A stretch of 64,000 nt of DNA from Brevundimonas lenta (GTDB taxonomy: Bacteria; Pseudomonadota; Alphaproteobacteria; Caulobacterales; Caulobacteraceae): positions 372,001 to 436,000 of the forward strand of contig NZ_JACIDM010000001.1 of NCBI RefSeq assembly GCF_014196335.1. Reading direction: 5' to 3'. The notes under the pieces were generated by a model. That model made no database searches, was not told the origin of the DNA, and saw nothing but the letters and a program-made list of their open reading frames with translations. Below, in pieces: positions 36,964 through 44,817 of this stretch. Within the stretch, counting starts at the first letter, position 1; each line of letters begins with the position of its first letter. The position numbers were made by a program, and so were the translations under genes.

Positions 36964-39141
36964 CTACTCCTGCGCCGGCGAGTCCATCAGGCGGCGGCTG
37001 AGGTAGGTGTACTCCAGCGCCAGGCGACGGGCCGTCTCCTGCAGGTTGGCGCCGGCCGCGTGGCCGCCGTCGGTGTTTTCATAGAACAGCACCGGATAGC
37101 CCAGCTCCTCCAGACGCGCCGCGGCCTTGCGGGCGTGGCCCGGGTGGACGCGGTCGTCCTTGGTCGAGGTGTGGATGAAGACTTCCGGGTACGGCTGGTC
37201 GGCGCGCAGGTTCTGGTAGGGCGAGTACTGCTCGATCCAGGCGCGCTGCTCGGGGATGTCCGGGTCGCCGTATTCGGCGATCCAGGAGTGGCCGGCCAGC
37301 AGCTTGTGGAAGCGCAGCATGTCGAACAGCGGCACCTGGATGACGGCGCCGTTGATGAGGTCCGGACGCTGGGTCAGCATGGCGCCCATGAACAGGCCGC
37401 CCTGCGAGCCGCCCATGACGCCCAGTCGGGGCTGGCTGGTGATGTTGCGGGCCTGCAGGTCCAGGGCGACGGCCTGGAAGTCCTCGTGGGCGCGCTGGCG
37501 GTTCTGTTGCAGCGCCGCCTGGTGCCAGCGCGGGCCGAACTCGCCGCCGCCGCGGGTGTTGGCGACGACATAGACGCCGCCGCGCTCCAGCCACAGCTTG
37601 CCGACCGTGGCCGAATAGCCCGGCAGCAGGGAGTTCTGGTAGCCGCCGTAGCCGTACAGCAGGGTCGGGTTCGAGCCGTCCAGCGGCATGTCGCCCTTAT
37701 GGACGACGAAGTAGGGGATCATGGTGCCGTCGGCCGAACGGGCCTCGAACTGCTCCACCACCATGCCGGTGGCGTCGAACTTGGCCGGCAGCGACTTGAC
37801 CACGTCGGCGTCCGCCGTGGCGGCGTCGGCGAGGTACAGGCTGGACGGGTTCAGATAGCCGGCGACGCTGACGAAGACGCGGTCGTCCTGCTCGCTGGCC
37901 GAGCCGACGCCGACGGTGACGTTCTGCGGCAGGTCCAGACGGGTGCGGGCCCACTCGCCCGAGGCGTTGGGCTCATAGACGTAGACCGAGCCGCGGACGT
38001 TCTCGTACAGGGCCACGACCAGCTTGTTGCGGGTGTTGGAGATGCCCTCGATCGCCTCGCGGTCGGTCGGACGGATGACCAGCTGCGCCGGGGTCGCCGG
38101 ATCGGCCAGCCAACGCTGCAGATCCCAGGCGATGACGTCGCCGGTCTTGAACTGCTGGCCCGAGGGGGCGGTCCAGTCCTGGTCGGTGGTGACCACCATC
38201 TGGCCCTGCACGAGGGCGTTGATGTTCGACTTGGCCGGCAGCTGCAGCTGCGTGGTCGTGCCGTCGGCGTTCAGGCGGTGGGTTTCGCTCTCGTAGAAAT
38301 TGATGCCGCGGTTGATCAGGGTCGCCTGAACCACGCCGTCGGCGTCGCGCAGGGTGTAGCCCGAGACGGCCACGTCGGTCGGCTGGCCGCTGAAGACCGT
38401 CTGCGCCTGGTCCAGGGTCTGGCCGCGCTTCAGCACCTTGACGATCATCGGATAGCCCGAGCTGGTCATCGTGCCCGGACCGAAGTCGCGCGACACCAGC
38501 AGGGTGTCGGCGTCGACCCAGGAGGCGCCGCCCTTGGACTCAGGCAGCACGAAGCCGCCGTCGACGAAGGTGCGGGTCGAGCGGTCGAACTCGCGGATCG
38601 TCACCGCGTCCTTGCCGCCATCCGACAGGGAGATCAGGCAGCGGGTCTCATCCGGCGGCAGGCAGGTCGCGCCCTTGTAGACCCAGTTCTTGCCCTCGGC
38701 CGCGGCCAGGGCGTCGAAGTCCAGGATGGTCTCCCACTGCGGCTCGGCCGTGCGGTAGCTGTCCAGGCTGGTGGTGCGCCAGACGCCGCGCACGTGCGTC
38801 GCGTCCTGCCAGAAATTGTCGATGGTGCCGTCGTGGTTGAAGCCCGGCGCCGGGATGCGGTCGCGCGACTGGACGATCTCAAGCGCCTGCCGGTGCAGGG
38901 TCTCGTAGCGCGGGTCGCCGCGCAGGACGCCCAGCGAACGCTCGTTGTGCTCGCGCACCCAGGCCATGGCGCGTTCGCCGTCGACCTCTTCCAGCCACAG
39001 ATAGGGGTCGGTGGCGTCCGAAGTGGCGAAGCCGCCGCCGGAGGTTTCGGCCGGAGCGGGGGCGGGCGTGGTCTGGGCCATGGCGGCGCTCGAAAGTGCG
39101 GTGGAAGCGAGAAGCGCGGCGAGCGCGGCGGTGCGGATCAT
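36964..39141 (-). CDS. Secreted prolyl oligopeptidase family protein (S9A), paralog 2
   Basis: A 725-residue exported S9A peptidase with signal peptide (about 1-22), beta-propeller and catalytic domain. Ser is S579 in GGSQGG, the Asp is in TKDDRVHPGHA (about 662) and His is H694 in DGGHAAG. It shares long stretches of architecture with the downstream paralog (for example CLPPDETRCLI against CLAPDETRCLI), so the pair arose by tandem duplication and has since diverged. The ATG at 39141 sits right before the signal peptide. Confidence 0.92.
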   Translation of the reverse strand: MIRTAALAALLASTALSSAAMAQTTPAPAPAETSGGGFATSDATDPYLWLEEVDGERAMAWVREHNERSLGVLRGDPRYETLHRQALEIVQSRDRIPAPGFNHDGTIDNFWQDATHVRGVWRTTSLDSYRTAEPQWETILDFDALAAAEGKNWVYKGATCLPPDETRCLISLSDGGKDAVTIREFDRSTRTFVDGGFVLPESKGGASWVDADTLLVSRDFGPGTMTSSGYPMIVKVLKRGQTLDQAQTVFSGQPTDVAVSGYTLRDADGVVQATLINRGINFYESETHRLNADGTTTQLQLPAKSNINALVQGQMVVTTDQDWTAPSGQQFKTGDVIAWDLQRWLADPATPAQLVIRPTDREAIEGISNTRNKLVVALYENVRGSVYVYEPNASGEWARTRLDLPQNVTVGVGSASEQDDRVFVSVAGYLNPSSLYLADAATADADVVKSLPAKFDATGMVVEQFEARSADGTMIPYFVVHKGDMPLDGSNPTLLYGYGGYQNSLLPGYSATVGKLWLERGGVYVVANTRGGGEFGPRWHQAALQQNRQRAHEDFQAVALDLQARNITSQPRLGVMGGSQGGLFMGAMLTQRPDLINGAVIQVPLFDMLRFHKLLAGHSWIAEYGDPDIPEQRAWIEQYSPYQNLRADQPYPEVFIHTSTKDDRVHPGHARKAAARLEELGYPVLFYENTDGGHAAGANLQETARRLALEYTYLSRRLMDSPAQE

Positions 39142-39255
39142 GAATGGTTCCCCGACGATTGGTCGGCGGCACCTTACCCGGCGACGGGGCTCCAACAAGG
39201 CGCGCGGGCCGAAGGTTACGGCTTTGTCATCCTTGTCGGCGATGCCCCTCTGCTG

Positions 39256-39414
39256 CTTTCGTCATCCTCCGGCAAGCCGCGAAGCGGCGAAGACCGGGGG
39301 ACCCGGCGGCGCTGTAGGCGAAATGCCTGAAGCAGCTACGCTCCCGACAAGTTCGCGCTGTCGCGCGCCGCTGGGTCCCCCGATCTCGCTGCGCTCGTCG
39401 GAGGATGACGAAAG
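39256..39414. repeat. Palindromic repeat family B, copy 1
   Basis: Starts CTTTCGTCATCCTCC and ends with its complement GGAGGATGACGAAAG. Between are subsidiary stems (CCGC/GCGG, ACCGGGGGACCC and complement). It fills the gap between the S9A gene start and the 3' end of the K+ channel gene. Copies 2 and 3 are at 57085 and 62176. Confidence 0.88.
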
Positions 39415-39426
39415 CGGAAACTGAGA

Positions 39427-40260
39427 TCAGGGATGCCCCTCGTCCGGGATGCACAGGATCTCGCCGCAGGCCTTGCAGTGGACGGCGTCGGGATCGTGCT
39501 TCTGCAGGCCGCAGACGGGGCAGGGGAAGCGGACCTTGTGCGGCCGGAAGATGGTCTGGGCCAGGCGGACGAACAGGGTGATGCCCGTCAGCATGATGAC
39601 GATCGACAGCACCCGGCCCCATGGCCCCGGCAGGGTGATGTCGCCATAGCCGGTGGTCGTCAGGCTGGTGACGGTGAAATACAGGGCATCGAGGTAGCCG
39701 TGGATGACCGTCTGGTCGTCGTGGAACGTCGCATAGACGAAGCCCGTCGCCACGAAGAGGAAGGTGACCAGCGCGGCCAGCGCCCGGGTGATCTCCTCGA
39801 CCCGGGTGTCGTCGTACTTGTGGCCGATCGTGCGCCAGAAGAAGTCCGAGTTCAGCAGGGTCCATAGCCGCAGCATCCGCAGGAAGCCGAAATTGTAGAG
39901 CCAGGCGGGGAACATCAGGGTGGCGAGGATGAACAGGTCGACCCAGGTCGCCGGCTTCTTCAGCCAGTCGCGGATGTCGGTGTGCGCCAGGGCCCGCCCG
40001 GTCATGTCGAGGGCCAGGATGACGGCGATCACATAGTCGACCACGTAGAAGACCATCCCCGCCGAGTGCAGGAGCGGGGCGGCGAGGAAGAAGGCGATGA
40101 TGGCGAAGTCGATGACGATGACCGCCAGGCGGAACCGCACCGCCAGCGGCGAGGCGCCGTGATACAGGTATCGCAGCCGCGCCCGCAGGCGCAGGCCGTC
40201 GGCCTTCGGCGGGATGGTCGGCTCCGGGGCCTGAGCGGGCGCGGTCTTGGTACGGCTCAT
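39427..40260 (-). CDS. Potassium channel with C-terminal zinc ribbon
   Basis: A 277-residue channel subunit. There are four hydrophobic segments before the pore (about 43-62, 68-88, 105-125 and 158-178) with an Arg/Leu-containing segment FLRMLRLWTLL resembling a weak voltage sensor. The selectivity filter TTTGYGD is at 201-207, and an inner helix follows. Unusually, it ends in CPVCGLQ (C247, C250) and CKAC (C262, C265), a zinc-ribbon pair on the cytosolic side. It should form K+-selective tetramers in the inner membrane. Confidence 0.87.
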   Translation of the reverse strand: MSRTKTAPAQAPEPTIPPKADGLRLRARLRYLYHGASPLAVRFRLAVIVIDFAIIAFFLAAPLLHSAGMVFYVVDYVIAVILALDMTGRALAHTDIRDWLKKPATWVDLFILATLMFPAWLYNFGFLRMLRLWTLLNSDFFWRTIGHKYDDTRVEEITRALAALVTFLFVATGFVYATFHDDQTVIHGYLDALYFTVTSLTTTGYGDITLPGPWGRVLSIVIMLTGITLFVRLAQTIFRPHKVRFPCPVCGLQKHDPDAVHCKACGEILCIPDEGHP

Positions 40261-40319
40261 GACCCAGCGATAACGCGCGTCGCTCGCGCAAGGAACCGTC
40301 TGTCGCTATATGCGAATTG

Positions 40320-41153
40320 ATGGGCAGGCCATTCCTGAAGATGAACGGCGCGGGCAACGACTTCGTCGTGGTCAATGCGCTGGAGACGCCGTTCGCGCCG
40401 ACGGCCGAACAGGCGCGCGCCATCGCCGACCGGACCACGGGCGAAGGCTGCGACCAGCTGATCGCCATCGAGCCCAGCGGCACCGCCGACGCCTTCATGC
40501 GTGTGTGGAATGCGGACGGCAGCATGGTCGAAACCTGCGGCAACGCCCTGCGCTGCGTCGGCTGGGTGCTGATGGAATCGACCGGCAAGGACCGGGTGTT
40601 GATCGACACCGCCGGCGGGCCGACCGTGGCCACCCGGGCCGAAGACGGCCAGGTCCGCGTCGACATGGGCGCGCCCCGTCTCCACTGGACCGAGGTGCCG
40701 CTGGCCGAGGAGATGGACACCCGCGGCATCGAGCTTCAGGTCGGGCCGATCGACGCGCCGTTGCTGCATACGCCGGGCGCGGTCTCGATGGGCAATCCGC
40801 ACGTGGTCTTCTTCGTCAGCGAGACGCCCGACGACGGCTTCGTGCGCGGCTCCGGGTCGCTGATCGAGCATCACCCGCTGTTCCCGGAAGGCGTCAACGT
40901 CGGCTTCGTCCATGCGCTGGCGCCCGACCACATCCGTCTGCGCGTGTGGGAACGCGGCGCGGGCCTGACGAAGGCCTGCGGCACCGGCGCCTGCGCGGCC
41001 CTGGTCGCCTCGGCCCGGCGCGGCGTCACCGACCGTCATGCGACCGTCGACGTCGATGGCGGCCGCCTGAGGATCGACTGGGATGAGGACACCGGCCACG
41101 TCTTCATGACCGGTCCGATCGAGGTCGAGCGGACGGGCGTGCTCGCCCTCTAA
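40320..41153 (+). CDS. dapF: Diaminopimelate epimerase DapF
   Basis: A 277-residue PLP-independent epimerase converting LL- to meso-diaminopimelate for peptidoglycan and lysine. The catalytic cysteines are C73 (ETCGNALRC) and C220 (KACGTGAC), with the N-terminal FLKMNGAGNDF. The ATG at 40320 is preferred over a TTG one codon upstream. It is divergent from the K+ channel and its 3' end overlaps the convergent 62-residue membrane protein gene by four bases. Confidence 0.97.
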   Translation: MGRPFLKMNGAGNDFVVVNALETPFAPTAEQARAIADRTTGEGCDQLIAIEPSGTADAFMRVWNADGSMVETCGNALRCVGWVLMESTGKDRVLIDTAGGPTVATRAEDGQVRVDMGAPRLHWTEVPLAEEMDTRGIELQVGPIDAPLLHTPGAVSMGNPHVVFFVSETPDDGFVRGSGSLIEHHPLFPEGVNVGFVHALAPDHIRLRVWERGAGLTKACGTGACAALVASARRGVTDRHATVDVDGGRLRIDWDEDTGHVFMTGPIEVERTGVLAL

Positions 41154-41338
41154 CGGTGCTTGCGGGCGATCAGCGCCCAGGCGATCGCCGCCACCGGGGC
41201 CAGCAGGCCCAGCCAGCCCATCATGTCCCAGACGCCGTCGCCGATCAGGGCCGCGACCAGGCCGAACAGCGACAGGGCCGCCAGCACGGCCGGAACGGCG
41301 AAGATGGCGCGCAGGCCGAAGGTGAGGGGACGGCTCAC
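41150..41338 (-). CDS. Small two-helix membrane protein, last gene of the iron operon
   Basis: A 62-residue protein with two hydrophobic helices (about 8-33 and 38-58) and a basic C-terminus (ARKHR). It starts with GTG at 41338 overlapping the PepSY protein stop by four bases (GTGA), which supports it being translated and part of the TonB-PepSY operon. I do not recognise the family. Confidence 0.6.
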   Translation of the reverse strand: MSRPLTFGLRAIFAVPAVLAALSLFGLVAALIGDGVWDMMGWLGLLAPVAAIAWALIARKHR

Positions 41339-42432
41339 GCCTTCGCCTCGCCGCTCGAGCGCTTTGACAGCCACAGATAGACGCCGCTGCCCAGCACGAT
41401 GATGGTGATCAGGTCCAGGATCGCCCAGAGGATCTTCAGCGGCAGGCCGCCGTAGTCGCCGAAATGCAGCGGCTGCGACAGCGACAGCGTCTTCACATAC
41501 CAGGGCATCGGCTTGACCGCCGCCAGTTCGCCGGTGCGGGCGTCGATGAGCGCCGGTGTGATCAGGTGCTTCGTCAGCGGCGTGTCGCCATGGAAGAAGA
41601 CGGCGTAGTGGTGGTCGGTCGAATAGTCCGTGCCGGGGAAGGCCACGAACTGCAGCTGCATGCCGGGCAGCTCGGCCTGGGCCCGCTTCACCGCCGCATC
41701 CAGCGAGGCGCGCTCGCCCATGGCGGCGGGGCTGGCGTGGGCGGCGGCCAGTTCGCCCAGCTGGGTGTCCTTCCAGTAGGCGATGATCGGCACGGCCAGG
41801 GTGTTGACCACCCCGGTCAGGCCGACGACCAGCACCCAGGCCAGCGTCACCACGCCCAGCAGGTTGTGATAGTCCAGCCAGCGGAGCCGCTTCGTCCGCC
41901 CGACGCGCACCGTGCCGAACGGCAGGCGGCGCATGAAGGGCGCATAGAGCACCACGCCCGACACCACGGCGATCACGAACAACAGGCCCATGACGCCGAG
42001 GAACAGCATCCCCGGCAGCCCGGCGAACATGTCGGTGTGAAGCTGGAGCAGGAATTCCAGCAGCGGGTGGCCGGCGACCAGGGGCGCGGCGTCGCCGCTG
42101 GTCTGGTCGATGGGCTGGAAGCTGAACTGGCCGGCCGGGGCGTCGGGGGCGCGGCTGGTGACGTTCACCACCGGACGGTCCTCGTCGAAGCTCATGAAGG
42201 CGGGAACCTCGCCCGGCTTGCGGGCCAGGGCGACGTCCAGCACCCGGTCGAGGTCCAGCTTGCGGCCGTCCGCGTTCGCGGCCGTCCATGGCTTGTGCAG
42301 CAGGACCTCGTTCAGCTCATGCGAAAAGACCAGCGGCAGGCCGGTCAGGCACAGCATCAGCAGAAACAGCGTGCAGACCAGGCTGGTCCATTTATGGACC
42401 CACGACCAGCCGCGGATGACGCTTGCCTTCAA
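41335..42432 (-). CDS. PepSY-associated transmembrane protein (iron-regulated type)
   Basis: About 365 residues with four principal transmembrane segments: an N-terminal helix (WTSLVCTLFLLMLCLTGLPL), the pair near LHTDMFAGLPG and LDYHNLLGVVTLAWVLVVG, and a C-terminal one. The conserved histidines in HKW, LLQLHTD and DYHN are typical of PepSY-TM proteins encoded beside siderophore receptors, where they may reduce ferric siderophores. The start is uncertain: no ATG or GTG fits, so I use the TTG at 42432, eight bases after the receptor stop. Confidence 0.82.
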   Translation of the reverse strand: MKASVIRGWSWVHKWTSLVCTLFLLMLCLTGLPLVFSHELNEVLLHKPWTAANADGRKLDLDRVLDVALARKPGEVPAFMSFDEDRPVVNVTSRAPDAPAGQFSFQPIDQTSGDAAPLVAGHPLLEFLLQLHTDMFAGLPGMLFLGVMGLLFVIAVVSGVVLYAPFMRRLPFGTVRVGRTKRLRWLDYHNLLGVVTLAWVLVVGLTGVVNTLAVPIIAYWKDTQLGELAAAHASPAAMGERASLDAAVKRAQAELPGMQLQFVAFPGTDYSTDHHYAVFFHGDTPLTKHLITPALIDARTGELAAVKPMPWYVKTLSLSQPLHFGDYGGLPLKILWAILDLITIIVLGSGVYLWLSKRSSGEAKA

Positions 42433-42440
42433 GGTGCGGC

Positions 42441-44609
42441 TCAGAAGTCGACGGAGGCGGACATGACGAAGGTCCGGGGCGAGCCCAGCACCAGATAGTT
42501 GGCGCCCGGATAGCCGCCGACGGAGGCCCAGTGGTCCTCGTCCGCGACGTTCTCGACCCGTGCGCGCAGCACGATCGGCCCGCCTTCGGTTGGCTCGAAG
42601 CTGTAGCGGACGCCCAGGTCGAAGCGCGTCCAGTCCTCCAGCTCGACCGTGTTCGTGGCGTTGACCCACTGCTCGCCGGTGTAGACCGCGCGGCCTTCGA
42701 GGGTCAGGCCCTGCACGCCGGACACGTCCCACTCGACGTTCACATTGCCCTGGAAGTCCGGCACGCCGATCGGGGTGCGGCCGTCCAGCGCGCCGCCGAC
42801 GGTGCTGGTCATTTCGGCGTCCAGAATGGTGAAGCCGCCGAGCACGCGCAGGCCGTCGGCCGGTTCGCCGTAGACGCTGGCCTCAAGGCCCTGGTTCCGC
42901 TGCTCGCCGTTGGCGGCGAAGACGTTGTTCTCGACGAAGGCGCTGGGCAGGGTGATGCGGAACAGGCTGACCGTCGCGCCGAAGCGGCCGGAGTCGTATT
43001 TCACGCCCGCCTCGATCTGCTCGCCGCGGAAGGGGGACAGAACCTCGCCGGCGTTGATCACCGGCACGCCGCCGCTGACGGCCGGAGCGGTGGCGCCGGG
43101 GATCAGGGCCTCGGCGTAGTTGCCGTAGATCGAGATCTGGTCGGTCGGCTTGTAGACGAGGCCGATGGCCGGGGTGAAGGCGTCGCCCTCATAGCCCGAC
43201 AGGAAGGCGCCCGAGTTGTAGTCGTAGGACTTGGTTTCGATCTCCTGGTAGCGACCGCCGATGATGGCGATCAGCTTGCCGTCCATGAACTCGACCATGT
43301 CGGCCAGGGCGAGGCTGGAGTTCTGGACCCGTTCGGTGACGTGGGGGTTCGACATCGAACCGCCGACGAAGAAGTCGGGAACCGGCGGCGCCACGTTGAC
43401 CGGGTTGTAGAGGTCGCTGGAGAAGGGCGCGAAGAAGCTCGAGAAGGCGTAGGCGTTGCGCGACTTCGACTGCAGGATCGCGCCCGAGGCGACGATGCGG
43501 TGGCTCACCGATCCGGTGTCGATTTCGGCGCGCACGCCGACGTCGGCCGAGACGACGGTGTCCTCGCGGGCGTTGTCGAAGCGGTAGGCGGTGGTCGATC
43601 CGTCGGCGGCGGCGGTCGGGTTGGCCAGAACGTTGGCCTCCTCGCCGTTGCGGGCGCCGACGGCGGCCCAGGCGGTGACGTCATTCGAGAAGTCGTATTC
43701 GCCGCGCACCACGCCGAACAACTGCTGCTCGTCGGTGTAGGTCCATGGCTGGGCGAAGTTTCCGGACGCGGACGGCGGGGTCGGCACGTCGCCCAGGGGC
43801 GTCACCTGCGGACGCGGAGAGTCGATGTGGTTGTCCTGATAGCCGGCGTCGGCCGAGAAACGCAGGTTGTCGCCGCTGTAGTCGAGGCCGAGGGCGGCGA
43901 CCTGCAGGTCGACTTCCTGGGCGTCGATGGCGCCTTCGCCGAAGCGGCGGGCCAGGTTGGCGCGAACGCCGAAATCGTCGCCCTCGCCGAAGCGACGCGA
44001 CACGTCCAGCGCGCCGTAGAACTGGCCTTCGGGCTCGAAGCCGGCGGTGGCGCGGGTCAGGGGCAGGTCGCCGGCGCGCTTGGGCACGAGGTTGAAGGCG
44101 CCGCCGACGCCGCTGCCGCCGGGGGCCGCGCCGTTCAGGAAGGCGGTGGCGCCGTGGAACACCTCGACCCGCTCAAGCAGCTCGGCGGCGACATACTGGC
44201 GCGGCAGGATGCCGTAGACGCCGTTGTAGGTCATGTCGTCGGAGAAGACCGGGAAGCCGCGGATGACGTACAGCTCCTGGAAGTTGCCGAAGCCCTTGGC
44301 GACGCGCACGACCGGGTCGTTCTGAAGGATGTCGGCGACGCTGCGGGCCTGCTGGTTGCGGGCCAGCTCCTCGGTGAAGGCGGTCGTCGAGAACGGCGTG
44401 TCCATGATGTCCAGCGCGCCGAACATGCCCACGCGGCCGCCGGTGGCGACCTGGCCACCCGGGTAGGCGGGACGCAGCTCGACCTGCGAACCGGTGACGA
44501 CGATCTCCTCCAGCTCGGACGGCGTGGCGTCCTGGGCCATGGCGGGCGCGGCGGCCAGCAGGGTCGTGCAGGCGGCCGAGGTCAGAAGCAGGAGCGTGCG
44601 CAGGGTCAC
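42441..44609 (-). CDS. TonB-dependent siderophore receptor
   Basis: A 722-residue outer-membrane receptor. It has a signal peptide (about 1-25, AMA-Q), a TonB-box-like EEIVVTG (34-40), a plug domain (VADILQNDPVVRV, ELYVIRGFPV, LERVEVFHG) and a 22-strand barrel ending in the outer-membrane Phe signature SVDF. It imports a ferric siderophore with TonB energy. The GTG at 44609 with AAGGA upstream is preferred over the ATG at 44681. It is first in an operon with the PepSY and 62-residue proteins. I could not find a convincing Fur box. Confidence 0.92.
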   Translation of the reverse strand: MTLRTLLLLTSAACTTLLAAAPAMAQDATPSELEEIVVTGSQVELRPAYPGGQVATGGRVGMFGALDIMDTPFSTTAFTEELARNQQARSVADILQNDPVVRVAKGFGNFQELYVIRGFPVFSDDMTYNGVYGILPRQYVAAELLERVEVFHGATAFLNGAAPGGSGVGGAFNLVPKRAGDLPLTRATAGFEPEGQFYGALDVSRRFGEGDDFGVRANLARRFGEGAIDAQEVDLQVAALGLDYSGDNLRFSADAGYQDNHIDSPRPQVTPLGDVPTPPSASGNFAQPWTYTDEQQLFGVVRGEYDFSNDVTAWAAVGARNGEEANVLANPTAAADGSTTAYRFDNAREDTVVSADVGVRAEIDTGSVSHRIVASGAILQSKSRNAYAFSSFFAPFSSDLYNPVNVAPPVPDFFVGGSMSNPHVTERVQNSSLALADMVEFMDGKLIAIIGGRYQEIETKSYDYNSGAFLSGYEGDAFTPAIGLVYKPTDQISIYGNYAEALIPGATAPAVSGGVPVINAGEVLSPFRGEQIEAGVKYDSGRFGATVSLFRITLPSAFVENNVFAANGEQRNQGLEASVYGEPADGLRVLGGFTILDAEMTSTVGGALDGRTPIGVPDFQGNVNVEWDVSGVQGLTLEGRAVYTGEQWVNATNTVELEDWTRFDLGVRYSFEPTEGGPIVLRARVENVADEDHWASVGGYPGANYLVLGSPRTFVMSASVDF

Positions 44610-44817
44610 GTTGGCGATCCTTGAAGAGTCAATTTGAGAGCGCGTCGCAGTAACACGAGGTTCCGTCAAGGTAATCGCCACCGTTCCCGGAGCGATTCTG
44701 CGTCGCCGTGTCTTCGTTGCTTCCCTTGCGTCAGCGGTTGTCCCGTCCGTCCCCCCGCTCTAGGAACGAAGCGAACCCCCCGGAACCGCGACCGCGCGAC
44801 GAGAAACGCCGAGAACC

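Noticed and set aside
44610..44817. Possible Fur or Irr box upstream of the TonB receptor
   Set aside because: No 19-base palindrome of the expected form could be read; only weak AT-rich words.
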